In this document: positions 47,401 to 60,722 of the stretch, piece after piece
Numbering within the stretch: position 1 is the stretch's first letter
Layout of the letters: each line of letters opens with the position of its first letter
Source: Cymbidium sinense
Taxonomy: Eukaryota > Streptophyta > Magnoliopsida > Asparagales > Orchidaceae
NCBI GenBank assembly: GCA_021442155.1
Contig: CM038216.1
Coordinates: 87,888,945 to 87,952,944 of the forward strand
Length of the DNA stretch: 64,000 nt
Direction: 5' to 3'
The notes under the pieces: model-generated
What the model saw: the letters and a program-made list of their open reading frames with translations, nothing else
Databases searched by the model: none
What the model was told of the DNA's origin: nothing
Program-made: the position numbers and the translations under genes

Positions 47401-49799
47401 ATTTGATGAGAATTCCATGCCAAGGACATGGTGGGAGATCCACTTGGGGATCACATGCATTGGACATGACATGTGAGGGTCTATGTTGAGGGCATAGAAG
47501 AAGAAAATTTGTTGGGGATAAGGTTTAATTTGATTATGATTTGTGGCAAGAAGATTTGTTGGTGATAAGAATATATAATCCACTAGGGACTACGATCTAA
47601 TCAACTTTAATTTGTTTTGTTTTAATTGATGTGGAGGCATATCTGTTAGAGATATGGGCTCGAGTCTGCTAGACATATGGGCTCAAGTCTGCTAGTGATT
47701 GGGTATATGAACCTTCCACTAGGGAAGTAGGTTGTATCCAGGGGGATTTGAGTTTGATTTCATAGATTTATTTGGGGATGTATCTTGGGGATAAGAGTTT
47801 GGTTGGATTTCTTTGATTTAGACTCTATAGGGAAGTTGGTTTAATTTGGCTCCATTATGGAGGTTGGTTTTGAATTTGTTTGTTTGACTTGTTATATATG
47901 ATTTGGCACGGAGAGATGGGTGTAATTTAACTCTAGGAAAATTAGATAGGTTTAATTTAATGAGTTAATGTATGGATCATGTGGGTGTACGATGGACCCG
48001 AGAAGGGCTATATCATCCTTGACCTACATCAGGTTTACAAATCCAAAGGGATAGTCTAACAGCTGTGGGGTAGAGCTAGCCAACCTAAGGTGTTTCCTTT
48101 TGATGTACAACAACTATGCTAAGATAAGGCATATCAGACTTACATCTTCTAAAGTGAGGAACAACTATTGGGGTGATATGTTGGATGCACAACAAATCAA
48201 ACCTGACCTAAGGTGACTATTAAGTGAATGTCATTGGTGAATTATGTTAACTCAAAAGTAGTCAAGATTAATTTTATCTTAATTTCATTTGCTTTGATAT
48301 GGTTTGTTTGTTTAGTTTGATTTTGAATTGAGGGCATATCCACTGGTGATGTGAACTCGATCAAATTTGATAGATTTTATTTATGGACCATGTTAGTGTA
48401 TGATGGACCCACTAAGAAGGGGCTATATCGGACTTGTCCTATCTCAAATTTACAAATCCAAAGGGATAGAATATTGGTTGTGGGGTAGAGCTAGCCAACA
48501 TAAGGTATTTCCTTTCGGTGTGCAACAATTATGCTAGGAAGAAGGCAAAGTAGACTTACATCTTCTAAAGCAGGGAATAATCATTGAGGTGATATGTTGG
48601 TAGCAGAACAAATCTAACCGACTTAGGGCAACTCTTGGTGAATGACTTATATCAACTCAAAGTAGTTAGGTGATTCATATAAGAAGTTTTGTTGACACTG
48701 CTCTAAAGATAGGATACCTACTTAGGAAGAGGTATCACTAAGGGTGTCCTCCTAATCCATAAGTGAATATATATTTTATTTATATATTTACATGGACCTT
48801 GATGTGAGGCACCACCGAGAAGAGGCCATGTCGGTCTTGACCTATCTCAAATTTACTAGACCAAGGGAGGTACATCCAAGATGAATTCTCTAACCATAGG
48901 GGTAGTTACTAGGAAAGGAGAATTGTCCAATCTGATAGTAACCAGTGTAGTGTATAAATGGGGTTTTAAAGGATGTGTTCCAAATATAGTGCCCACAGGG
49001 GAGGAGTTTCTAGGGGCGTTATCTTGAGCCCTAAAAAAGAAAGCCTGTAGGTGTACGGTGGCTAACTAAAGGACAAAATATAACAAACTTACATCTGTCA
49101 TGAGTGGTGTATCCTAAGGTGCAAGAACCAACCAACCTAAGGTGTATCCATCAGCATGAGTGGTGTATCCATCAACATAGTGAGAACCAACCAGCCTAAG
49201 GTGTCCATCAGTGTACAATGATCAATCTGGAAAGAAAGAGTGTAAGCATACAACTTTCCAAGTGAAATTGATAATCGAGATAGGTTGTCATCCGTGGGAC
49301 AAATGCTATCTGACCTAGAGCAACTACTAAGTGGGGAGCCCCGAGGAAGGACTTGACCCAGACTTGAAGTAGCTAGGATGGAAGGAGCTGCTAGGGGACT
49401 TATCCTAAACCTCAAATATACTCGACCTAGTTAGTGCACAATGGCTAATCCAAGAATAAAGCATAGCAGACTCCCATTCACTTAAAGCCAACATGAGGTA
49501 GCTTATCTGCTAAGTAGAGCTACCAAACTAATAAGCCCTTATTAGTGTAGTGGCGATGGAAGGAAATTGTATCCTCCAAAGCAAGAAGAACACTAGGTGA
49601 CAAACTAGTAGGGTAGGACGCCAGCCTAACCTAGAGTAGCTAATGAGTGAGTGCCATTGGAGGCATTATCTCAACTCAAAGTAGCCCGAGATAAAAGATA
49701 TGTGTTTATTTTATATGTTTGTGTGTAGTTTGTGTTTGTGTTGTGTCGATGAAGGATAGGATGCCGCTTTGGTTCCTTACACCTACCCTAAACACATCA
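47401..49799 (-). repeat. 3' untranslated region of element D with tandem modules
   Basis: Modules with GAGCTAGCCAAC, then GACTTACATCTTCTAAAG, then GGTGATATGTTGG repeat at about 48,070-48,240 and 48,480-48,650. Weaker modules follow at 49,030-49,340 and 49,430-49,700. They are the reverse complement of the modules in 3,590-4,910. The boundary with the integrase end is at the CTAAACACATCAT word (49,787). The segment 47,401-47,990 has unique-looking sequence with short repeats (CTGCTAGACATATGGGCTC-like) and no recognisable gene. An open frame at 47,305-47,583 shows no domain. Confidence 0.65.
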
Positions 49800-49859
49800 T
49801 GGAGGATTTGTAAACAAGAATACTTTCAACATGGAATAGATTGAGTTGAAATGGAATTT

Positions 49860-51239
49860 TTAATAATACTTATTTTTTTCATGATTTATAATATTTTTCT
49901 AAGTAGAGCCCATTGATTGGAAGCATTGGGCACTCTCCATTATGATTAATAAGCTGATAAGATCCTCTTTGGTACTCCTTCTCTATGACAAAAGGGCCTT
50001 CCCAAGTGAGTTCAAACTTGCCTCCCATCTTACGACAAGCAACAATTAGTCTCCTTAGAACTAAAATAAGCTCTCTACTTTAAAAGCTCTAAGATGGACC
50101 AACTTATTATGAGATTGAATCATTTTAGCTTTGTACAACTCAAGATTTTGTCATGCTCGCATGAGTCTCTCCTCTAAACCTTTGAGCTCTTTTAACCGTA
50201 ACTTGGCATTCTGCTCTGTTGGCATCTTGCTACCCATAGCTATCCTTAGTGATGGGAGTTGGGCTTCTAATGGTAGAATGGCTTTGGACCCATACACTAA
50301 AGTGAATGGAGTAGACTGAGTTGGAGTTCTATAATTGGTGCAATAAGCCCACAAGGCTTCAACTAATTGCTCATGCCATTGTCGCTTGTTATTATTGAGT
50401 GTCTTCTTCAGTATTTGGATGAGAGATTTGATGAAGGCTTATGAAAAGTCATTTGACCTTAGGTAGTTGATGATAGAATATCTCCAGTCTATGTTGTGTC
50501 TTCGAGCAAAGTTGTTGATCTCGGTCCTCTTAAATGAAGTACCATTATCAAATATAATTCATCGAGTTGCTCTGAACTTATATACAATATGGTTCCTAAA
50601 AATTAGGGCACATGCTAAGTTGTGATCTTTGAGTGGAATCTCCTTCGCCCATTTGGAAAAGTCATCATTAGCAGCTAAGATGAACCAATGACCCTTGGAA
50701 GAAGGAGGATTAATCAAACCCATTTTGTTGATACACCAACACTCAAATAATAATGAGGCCAATGTAAGATGTAGAATATTAAGTGGTTAGTGTAGGACCA
50801 CACCGTGTATTTAACATTGGTGGCATAGTCAGATCATGCAATCTTTGATCATCGATGGCCTAGTATCCTAGTCTCTTGATCTTGGCTTTCATCTTCGAAC
50901 CAGATTGGTTGGCTCCACATAATCCTGAATGTACCTCAGTCACGATCTTATGGGCTTCGTGCTTGTCTAAACAACATAACCACATATGATTGAAAGACCT
51001 ATGGTACAAGACACCATCCACAACAGCATAGGAAAATGCTCTTTACTTCATCTTATGGGCTTGGGACATCTCTTAAGGTAGTTTGCCTTTACTTAGGTAA
51101 TCCATGAATGGTTGCCTCCAATCTAACTCCTCATCCTTCTTGGCAATGGAAACCTCCCCTTCAAGAGAGTACTTTTGTTGAGTTCAATATCAATAAGGGA
51201 TAAGACTTGTCTATTTTGGACTTTTATTGATAAGGACAC
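49860..51239 (-). pseudogene. Element D integrase, disrupted
   Basis: A zinc-finger half can be read near 50,970-50,900 (DKHEAHKIVTE), and CHQC near 50,820 is altered. The core appears in the open stretch 50,762-50,559 (GLINPPSSKGHWFILAANDD, then FSKWAKEIPLKDHNLACALI), followed by a reading of IIFDNGTSF near 50,545. Then comes YRTPTQSTPFTLVYGSKAIL in 50,354-50,151. The end with FKLTWEGPFVI-type sequence lies at 50,010-49,970. The core is spread over several frames and cannot be expressed as one protein. Confidence 0.75.
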
Positions 51240-52059
51240 TTCTTCCAGACATTCCAACTCCTTAGAAAGCTTGGCTAAAGCATACGCTATGGAATTCTCT
51301 CCTTGAGGAATCTTACAAATGGTAACCTCTAGGATTTGGGGCCATCAACTCCATGGTGTACTTATGGTAGTGGTTGAGCTTAAGCTTTATAACCTTATAG
51401 GACCCAGCAATTTGGTTGATAACTAGCTGAGAATCTCCAAACATGTTGATGTTTTGGATGCTTAGAGTTAGCAAGAAGTGGGTGTGCTACTAAGAAATCT
51501 GCTAGTGCTTCTCTTTTCACTACACGAAAGGGTAAAAAGGTAATGTTAAACTATGAGAGGATCATGGACAGTCGTGCCAACCCGTTGATAGGTCGTGTCA
51601 TGAGATACTATATGGATTAGACCTAAAGATTAAGTTCACCTTATGAGGAAACATGTAGTGTTGTAGCTTTTGGAATGCAAAGATTAGAGCAAGGAAATGC
51701 TTCTCAATGAGTGGATAATTAGCCTAAGCAAGGATTAGATGACTGTTGAGGTAGTATAGTGCATTTTCCATCCCTTTGACATTGGCTTGGGACAATAAAT
51801 TACCAAGGAAGTCATCTAATGTAGTAGTGTAAAGTATGAGCTGGTTGTTCTGGATAGGGGCTGCTTGAACCAGCGATATCATCAAGTAATGCTTGATGTC
51901 TTCGAAGGCATGCTCACACTTGTCATCCCACTTGAACTTTGTGCCCTTTTTGATAAGTGCTGAGAATGGCTGATATCTTCCCGATAAGTTGGATATAAAG
52001 CATCTTAGATATGCCAACCACCCTTGCAATAATCAAAGTTAAGTTAAACTTTTAGGTTG
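51240..52059 (-). pseudogene. Element D RT connection and RNase H, disrupted
   Basis: The open stretch 52,029-51,724 begins MQGWLAYLRCFISNLSGRYQ and includes FKWDDKCEHAFEDIKHYLM, the connection region. Downstream on the - strand, an RNase H remnant shows HVWRFSASYQPNCWVL-like frames near 51,440-51,390, and a final motif near 51,300 (NSIAYALAKLSKEL reading). The region between about 51,720 and 51,480 includes PIEKHFLALIFAFQKLQHYM. Part of the first RNase H region is shortened relative to C. Confidence 0.65.
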
Positions 52060-53300
52060 TGACATTTCTAATATCTCCTTAATCTTCTCTGGATAAATTT
52101 TGATAGCCTAGTGTCAAACAACAAACCTAAGGAATTTCCCTGAAGGTACTCCAAATGTACACTTTAGGGGGTTCATTTTAAGGTTAAATTTCCTTAACTA
52201 TTTGAAAACTACTCTCAAGTCAAAGAGATGGTCTTCCTATTCTGTACTTTTGACCATGAGATCATCGACATAGCACTCAATTTAATGATATGAGTTCATT
52301 GAAGATTCGAGACATAGCCCGCTAGTATGTAGCATCAACATTTTTAAGGTTGAAAGGCATGACCTTATAGCAATAGATTCTAATATGGGTTCTAAAAGTA
52401 GTGTTTCTTTCATCTTTAGGGGCCATCTTTATTTGGTTATATCCAGATAAGCCATCCATAAAATAGAAGACTACATGAGATGAGGCAATGTCCACCATCA
52501 GCTTCAGGATTGGTAGTGGAAATTCATCTTTTGGACATGCCTTATTTAAATCTCTCGATGCATATGTGAACTTGGCCATTCTTTTCTTAACTTGGATGAT
52601 GTGGCTAACCGTAGGGTATTTTTCTTCCCGATGAAGCCAACATCAATCGTTTCTTAACTTCATAAATGACATATTATTCTATGTCTAATCATAGCATCTA
52701 GGAGCTTGTTTGATAGGATTAGCGTAGGATCTATTACTAGTTTATGGATCATTATGCCAGGAGCCAATCCAAGCATCTCTTAATAACTCCATGCAAAGCA
52801 GACCTTAAACTCAGTTAATAGCCTAACTAAGTCATTGGTTTTAATTTAATTCAACAAAGAACTGATGTATGTCGAGCGTGGATCTTCTTGAGCTCCTAAG
52901 TTGATTTCTTTGAGCTCATCGATAGTTGACTTGATCTCTTCTTCGAACTCTGGTGGCCCATCTTTGACTTCAAAATCATCTTAATTATCTGAAGTTTATA
53001 AGAACATCTCCTTATATGAGTTAATATGATTTTAATAGAACCTATCAGATTCCAAATGATTGGTGATTACTAAGTAGTAATCGTCATCATTGACTAGACC
53101 CACTATACAAAATCCTAGTCCCGATCTTAATTAAGAGATTTTGCATTTATTCTTCCATATTATTTCAAAGTAGTCCAACCTATGCTCTAAGTCTTCACAC
53201 CTATGGATGACTTAGGGCTTCTTTAATTACCAAACCCTCAGCTTTTTAAGAGGAAAGTGGGGTTAGAGCTAAGGTTCCCAACTGATGTCTAACTATTTCA
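52060..53300 (-). pseudogene. Element D reverse transcriptase, disrupted
   Basis: On the - strand, degenerate lead-in sequence (53,300-52,620) matches that of A and C, including a reading of EINLGAQEDPRST. The open stretch 52,579-52,322 reads DLNKACPKDEFPLPILKLMV and FYFMDGLSGYNQIKMA (motif A) and MPFNLKNVDATY. The YVDD box is intact at 52,272-52,261. Thumb sequence follows. Frame changes near 52,590 and 52,310 and several stops disable it. Confidence 0.8.
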
Positions 53301-53639
53301 CATAAACACTTGGATACACTTATGCTTTACTTTGGAGCCCATCTTCATCACTATATTGCTCAACTATCACCTCCAAGGGAATCTACTGAGAAGAGTTGGC
53401 TAGCATGCTAAATATATAAGACTCATCTTATGAAGTAGATTTTAAGTTTATATGGATAGGTGTGTACTCTAGTTCAAACATATCTTTTTATAATAAGGAG
53501 GTTTTCCACCCTTGGGACTACCTCTGAACTTGCCTCTTCCTCTGCTTGCTAGAGGTTAAGTAGTCTTACCCATATGTTCAAATGGAGTAATGAACTGTGG
53601 GTGAAACCTAATGTCAGGCTTCGCTTCCTCCTCTAAGTG

Positions 53640-54039
53640 TATTTCCTCTCACTTTTATTTTCTTTTTTCATTTTCTCTTTTCTTTAATTTTTTTACTTTT
53701 CTCTCAACTTTTCTTTTTTTTTCTTTTTTCTTTTTTTTTAAACTTTGACCAAGTTCACGAGAATAGACTTGTTGATTTTGAGGGAGGTAGTAAGCCGCAT
53801 CCTCATATATGCCGACCTCGTGAACTATAAATTGCTTGAGATCTCTTTTCACATAGTAGATGATCCCACCTCTCATGAACTTCATATAATGATGTAGAGA
53901 GGATGAAACTATATTGTTCTCATTTATCCATGGTCTCTCAAGCAAAGTGTTGAAAGATGTATCTGAGTCTATAATGTGAAACTTGGCTTCTATCTTCTAA
54001 TCATCTATCTCCAAGGGAAACACTATGGAGCCTAAGGCC
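53640..54039 (-). pseudogene. Element D protease end and lysine-rich linker
   Basis: The open stretch 53,945-53,655 reads MLERPWINENNIVSSSLHHY, then GGIIYYVKRDLKQF, and ends in a lysine/glutamate/arginine-rich tail. This is the C-terminal part of gypsy protease, where GRPW has become ERPW, followed by the family's linker. The catalytic half is missing because of the junction at 54,039. Confidence 0.7.
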
Positions 54040-57000
54040 TGTTGATCTTACTTTTGGAGTGAAAATTCAATTTACCCATCTTAGACTTAGGAATATTCTA
54101 GACACTAATACTTTCCTAGTCATAAGACACTTCTAACAATTATGTAAACACTTAACCTAAGAAAGACTTAGAAGGGTTAACCATAAGATTAGCTTATGCT
54201 TTAGGGATTAAGATAATTCACCTAACAACCCAAATCTAATCCATGTTCACCTTCTCAAACCAAACCTCAAGTTCAATTCAAACATCAAATTCAAATCTAA
54301 ATCCAAACCCAAATTCAAAAACCAAATGATTGAACCCCATGATAAATTCCAAACTTGAAACCCTTCCTAAGCCATATGACCTATCCCATGGATGTAGCAA
54401 AATCTTAATCCAGATCAATCCAAAATAAATTAATTTTCTCATAATCAATTTATATCTTTAATCATCTTCTTAAATATTAAACAAATTTATATTCAAATGA
54501 TCAAAACGAAATTTAATTTAATCAAATTAAATCAAAACCCTTCCTAAGCCATATGACCTATCCCATGGACTTAGCCAAATTTTAATCCAAATCAAGTCAA
54601 ACTCATTTGATTTTCTCACATTCAATCATATTTTCAATCATCTTCACAATTTAAATGAAATATACATTTAAATCAAAAAAATAAATCAAACTTAAGCAAA
54701 ATCCAAACCTAAGCCACATGACCCAACTCCATGGACTTAGCCAAATTCCTTCATTCCAAAACCCAAATTCAATTGATTTTCTCATGAATCAATCATACCT
54801 TCAATTATATTCATAAATATAAATGAAATATATAATCATCAAGCCAAACAAAAATCAACCGCAAGTCAAACCCAACTTAGCCCTTTTGACGTAAAATGTT
54901 CAAATGAACCAAACTAATTGGAATTGAATTTATATATCAATCCCAAATCCATATATAAACTCAACTAAATCAAACTCAACCCAAAATCAAGCTAACTAAA
55001 CCCAATTGGTTCACTTGACCTAAAGTGGGCAATTTGACCTATTTGAGCCAAGTTCTAATCCTACCAAAATTGGATTGAACTAAGCCCATTAAATCCTTGC
55101 ATCATGATTGTTGATCAACCTAGGTTGATCAATTATCATAAATTGGGTCAAACCAAGTCAACCCCTTAACCCATATGAAGCTAAACTAGCCAAATTGCAA
55201 CCTAAGACCAATCTCTTAAAACAAATTATTCATACAAAATCAAAAATAATATTTAAATATGACTTGACCTTCAATTGAGTCAAACCAAACCCAATTGGCC
55301 CACTTGACCCAAGTTGACCCAAATTGACCTAAAAGACACAAATTGGGTTAAATCAAAATATAAACCAAATTGAAACCAATGGCTCAAGTTCATTCCAAAT
55401 TGATTGTTGAACTTGACCAAAGTCATGATTGGACACAATTGAACCCAATTGACCTACTTAGCCCAAATTGAACTAAAGGGTCAAGTTGGCCTAAATCAAA
55501 ACTAAATCGAAATAAATTGAAACCAACGCCTACAATCATCTTCAATTAGTCAACTAAACCCAAACCTAACCCATGCTAATTTAATTTGGTCAATTTAGTT
55601 GACTAACCCATTTGAACAAAATGAATTCAAATGAGCCAAAATCAAATCTAGGCTAACTAAACGAAACCAATCAACCAAAACATCTCACAATCATATGAAC
55701 TTGGGTCATTTCTCTTTGATCTAATGGTCACTTGGTCAACTTGATGCATCCTAACCCAATTTGATCTAAATGAGTCAAATTGAGCAAAACTTAACCAAAT
55801 CAACTCCATTTGACTTGAAATTTGGGCTAACCCACTTTTGGCTCATTTCAAATCTGGCCAAATAAAATTCAATGACAAATGATCATTCTACCCTTAGGTC
55901 ATGGGCATCACATGAGACAAATCACTAATGTAAGTGGTCGTTTCCATTCTTCTGCCACATGGTACTCTCCCAATGGTCCACCTAGGCACTAGACACACTC
56001 AACCTAACCCAAGGGGTGGTTGCCATGACTCATGGGAGGTGAACCCTCACCCTCCCCATTGGAGCATTTGAAACCCATAGACGTGCATGATTCCTTGGCA
56101 ACCACCTCCACACCTTCAACCATAAGCCAACTCACCTCTTCCCTACCACCAAAATTCCATGGATTGTCGACAACCATTAGAATTAAACCCTGATCCACCG
56201 TTTGATCAAGATGAATTTTGGGGTATACACCCTCTCATTTCCACTCAAATGCACACAAAAATCATTCCTCAGAGCTCTAGCTACCCAAGACTAACCAGTA
56301 GAGCCATTCCTTAAGCTCCCAAGCTCCTTCTTGAAACAAGGCGCTCCCATTTCTGACCTAACTTCCCCATTTCTTAACTTCCTGAAACAAGCCATTCCTT
56401 AAGCTCCCAAGCTCATACCTCGACCAAAAAATGCCATTCCCGTCCATCCCGAAATAGGACGCTCCCATTTCTGACACAATTTCCCATTTCTCCATCAAAT
56501 TTAAATTAACATTGCACACACCTTCCCTAGGCCTCATCGAGCAAGAACGAATCATCTCCCAAGCTTCCCGAGCACTGGAGGTGTGACTTCGATCAAAGTC
56601 GAGCTCCAAATCATCGGTTCACGGTCTTTTGAGCGAACATCAAAGATTTGATCCAATTACAGCTCAATAAGGTTTCATCTCCACTAGATGAAGCTTCCTT
56701 AATTGTTCGACTCGCCAGTCTTGCGCTCCGATGAGGTATGCTTCCAAAATTGATCCTTAGGCAAAATGGGTCAGAGCTTTCTGAAGAAAATTTGCTTCTC
56801 CTATGATCTTGATAATTGGATCCCCTCCGATTTATGTCAGGAAGGTGTGGAATCTTTTTGGAGTTGATCTAAGCTCAAGAAAGCTCAGATTAAGTGAGCA
56901 ATGGTGGATAGCCTCCATTCTCCCTCACCTGCATGACATTAGACCACACACTGTCTATTCTACATGATCGGAGTAGACAGTCATGATTTAATCAGCTAGA

Positions 57001-58650
57001 TCGATCAGATTTAATCTTATTAAGTTATGGGATTAATCATAGTAGTCCGATCTTAAATTGGATGATGGACAAGAAAGTGCATCTGGTTGATGAGAAAGCG
57101 GGTCCACCCCTGCCACGTGGCACTGAGTGGGATAAGTTTTAAGTAGCCAATGCATCTACGCCACATGGAAAGCGCACTGCATCAGTGCATCATATGAAAA
57201 GCGCATCACGTCTGTGCACCACATGGCGCCAACAGGATTAAGCTTTATTTGGGCTTAATTAATCATGTTTAATGGCTGAAACTTCTAAAAATCATAAAAA
57301 TCATAGAAAAATAAAACAAATGCATATAAATGCTCATTTTAAAGTATTTTAGAGGAGAATTATTTAAAATGATCATAACTAATTTTGAACAATAATTAGG
57401 GTTTAATTATAAAATTAATTAACTTAATTATGCCTTGATTAGTTGAGTAATTAATCCCAAATTTTGTGGGTTAATTTAATGGGATGACTACCTCATGATT
57501 TTCTTGGAATTTATTGCTCACTTAATTAGGAAAATTTACTAATTAACCTTAACCTCCATTTTAAGTTAATTAATGATCAATTGATCCCATGAATAGTAAC
57601 AAATTGGTTAATTTAAGTTTATTAATCATTGTTAAACAGTAAGTGAACTAAGGAAGGTTGGGACCCCTTTCACTAAGTTCATTTTAGCCTTTTTAAAATG
57701 AAATTAATTAATATTTACCAATTAATTTAAATCACTTAATCAAACTGAAATCATAATCACATCAGACCTTAATAAATTAAATCATGGGGGTAGATCTTTA
57801 GGTGTTTAAAAATGTAAAGGAATTTAATGAAATTATGGTTAGTTTACATGTGTGGGAAAACTATAAGAGTAATTAGTTAAGTCCCTTAATCAAACTAACT
57901 AATTATCATGAGCCAATTGCATTAGGCCCCATTTATTTCCTAGGATCATTGCAAGTTTATTTTCCATGCATATCATGTTGGCTCATAATTATTTAGTTAA
58001 TTACTTTAAGGTGACATAAGTAAGGGTAATTAATTCATCTAATTAAGGGTTCAACTTAATTAACCCATAAAATTAACTTAATAACATTTCCTTAATTTAA
58101 ATTAAATCACTATTGTGGTAATGGGTTTAAAACAACAAGTGATGATTTCTCTTCTCCTTTTTAAATAAAATCAAATCCAAAAACTTAATTATTAAAGAAG
58201 CTTTGGTTTGCTTTAAGTAATCTTATTTGATTTAATTGTCCTTAAGAACTAGTTTGATTGAATGAATCACATTCTTATATTTGATTGCCCTCTTTCCAAT
58301 CATGTTAAATTTGGTATGTCATTTGAATTAATGCATCCAGCTTTTCAAAATCAAGTAAAACAAAGAAGATTTTTTTATGTAAGCTTGCATGTGTTGATTT
58401 AATTTAATATATGAGTGGCTATTTTCATTATTAAAACAAAATGTATTTTTTAAAAGCTTATAAATGAAAATTAATATGTGTTATGATTCTAGTTATAAAT
58501 ACATAAGAAATGCATGTGCTTATAGCTTAAGTGTATAAATGCTGAGTTCCCTTTCCTCTATTCATATGTTGATTTATATAATATTGAATGCTAATGGGAA
58601 TATAGGACATCCCAAAACACGACTTTAGCTAGCCCATAGAAGTCAATTTG
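54040..58650 (+). mobile_element. LTR copy beside element D, truncated
   Basis: It starts TGTTGATCTTACTTTTGG at 54,040 and is colinear with the LTRs at 5,276 (+) and 24,396 (-). It has a TTGACC-rich third to about 55,800, a segment with GGTATACACCCTCTC (56,222), and AT-rich sequence from 57,240. At about 58,650 it breaks, at a point corresponding to about 10,240 in the first LTR, and is joined to a GR-RBP 3' tail. A small internal duplication of AAGCTCCCAAGCTC lies at 56,317 and 56,401. Open frames inside show no recognisable domain. Confidence 0.65.
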
Positions 58651-59645
58651 ATTACCACACTTCGGTTTGTTACTTGGTTGATGAAATCGAAAAGAAGAAA
58701 TGTTGAATTTTAATTTGTTCTCTGTTAAAGAAAAATTCAAAAACCATAAACCTTAAACTAAAACCTAAATGCTAAACCAAAAACCTAAACCCTAAACCTT
58801 AAAAACCCTAAACCTAAACCCTAAATCCTAAAACCTAAACCTAAACTAAATAAAACCTAAAAATAAAAAATAAAAATAAAATATAACCTAAATAAAATTA
58901 AATAAAAATCTAAACTAAAACCAAAACCAAAACCTAAACCTAAACCTCAAATTAAAATCAAATAAAAAAAATTAAACTAAATTAAAATAAATAAAAACCT
59001 AAACTACACTACAATATAAAATAAACCTAAAAATAAAAAACCTAAATAAAATAAAAACTAAACATAAAATAAAAATAAAATAAAACCTAAATTAAAATAA
59101 AATAAAAACTAAATAAAAACCTAAACCTAAAAAAATAAACCTAAAATAAATAAAAAATAAAACATAAACCCTAAACTTAAAAAAAACTAAACCTAATATA
59201 AAAAATTAAATAAACATAAACCTAAACTAAAATAAATTAAACTGAAATAAATAAATTTTAAACCTAAACCTAAAATAAACTAAACCTAAACCCCAAACTA
59301 AATAAAATAAAATAAACTAAAACTAAACTTAAACCTAAACAAAAAAATAAATAAAAATAAAAACCTAATGCTTAAACCAAAAATAAAATAAAATAAAACC
59401 TAAAACCTAAAAAAAAAGAAATAAAAAATATAAAATAAATAAAATAAAAAATAAATAATAAACCTAAAAATAAACTAAAAAATAAACCTAAAATAAATAA
59501 ACTAAATAAAATATAATCTAAAAAAAAATAAATAAAAATATAATAATAAATAAAATAACCTTTAAACTAAAAAATTTAACCTAAACTAAACACTAAACTA
59601 AAACCTAAAACCTAAACCCTAAAACTAAAGCTAAATTATAAGCTA
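58651..59645 (+). repeat. GR-RBP tail plus telomere-like block embedded in LTR sequence
   Basis: It opens with GTTACTTGGTTGATGAAATC (58,669), the end of the GR-RBP 3' untranslated part, without any coding part. CCCTAAA repeats (58,745-58,850) and AT-rich derivative follow, up to AACCCTAAACTTCCCC, where LTR sequence resumes. The same block recurs at 63,041 onward. Confidence 0.8.
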
Positions 59646-60722
59646 ACCCTAAACTTCCCCAAACCTCATTTAACTTGAAATTTAAACCCACTTTTGGCTC
59701 ATTTCAAATGATCAAATTCAATGCCAAATGAGCATTCTACCCTTAGGTCATGGGCATCACATGAGTCAAATCACCAATGTAAGTGGTCTTTTCATTCTTT
59801 TGCCATATGGTACTCTCCCAATGGTCCACCTAGGCATCTAGACACCGCCCAACCTACCGTGGTTGGGTGCCATGACCCATGGGAGGTGAAATCACCTCAC
59901 CCTCTCCATTAGAGCATTTGAAACCCATAGGACACCCATTATTCCTCCATGACAGCCACCTCCACACCTTTAACCAACTAACCCGAGCCAACTCACCTCT
60001 TCCCTACCAACCACCACTCCATGAGATTGTCAGACAGCCACTAGAAGCCAAATCTGATCCCACCGTTCGATCAAGATGAATGAGGGGGGGGGGGGTATAC
60101 ACCCTCTCATTTCCACTCAAATGCACATAAAAATTATTCCTCGGAGCTCTAGCTACCCAAGACTAGCTGGTAGAGCCATTCCTTAAGCTCCCAAGCTCAT
60201 TCCTGAATCAAAAAATGCCATTTTCATCCATCCTGAAATATGGCGCTCCCATTTCTGACCTAACTTTCCCATTTCTCCATCAAACTCAAATTAACTTTGC
60301 AAACACACCTTCCTTAGGCCTCATCGAGAAGGAATGAATCATCTCCTAAGTTTCCCAAGCACCAGAGGTGTGACTTTGATCAAAGCTGAGCTCCAAATCA
60401 TCAGTTCATGGCCTTCTGAGTGAACACTGAAGAAATGATCTAATTACTGCTCAATGGGGCTTCATTTCCACTAGGTGAAGCTTCATTAACTATTTGACCC
60501 GCTAGTCTTCAGCTCTGGCAAGGTATACTTCCAAAACTGATCCTTAATTAAAATGGTTTGGAGCATTTTGAAGAAAACTTACATCTCATGTGATCTTCAC
60601 CATTGGATCCCCTCTGATTATTTTCATGAAGGTGTGATATCTTTAGTTGATCGAGTAAGCTAATCAAGTGAAAATGGTGGATAGACTCCATTCTCCTCAC
60701 TTATGCATTAGATCAAGTATAC
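59646..60722 (+). mobile_element. LTR fragment between two telomere-like segments
   Basis: It matches the LTR from about 55,805 to 56,930, including CTTTTGGCTCATTTCAAAT and GGTATACACCCTCTC (60,091), and has a run of G at 60,084-60,094. It ends near 60,722, where the next LTR fragment begins at an earlier LTR position. It is therefore the left end of a tandem duplicate unit. Short open frames here are noncoding. Confidence 0.65.

Larger units (their letters stand above)
49800..54039 (-). mobile_element. Element D: protease-to-integrase body of a Tat-type element
   Basis: On the - strand from 54,039 it has the same order as element C: protease end, lysine-rich linker, RT, RNase H, integrase. 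It lies in inverted orientation relative to C, and both lack gag. The break at 54,039 (GGCCTTAGGCTCC on the - strand) matches the break of C at 24,397, and both abut the TGTT end of an LTR. It is closely related to C, with scattered base changes, and is dead because of many stops and frame changes. Confidence 0.85.

Noticed and set aside
49137..49415. 92-codon - strand open frame with repeated MLMDTP as a protein gene
   Set aside because: It lies in the module repeats of the element D 3' untranslated region, and the repeats explain the residues.
60084..60094. Run of G as a G-quadruplex site
   Set aside because: It is a single homopolymer run without four separated G tracts. It more likely reflects slippage at the polyG-TATA-polyC word seen in all LTR copies.
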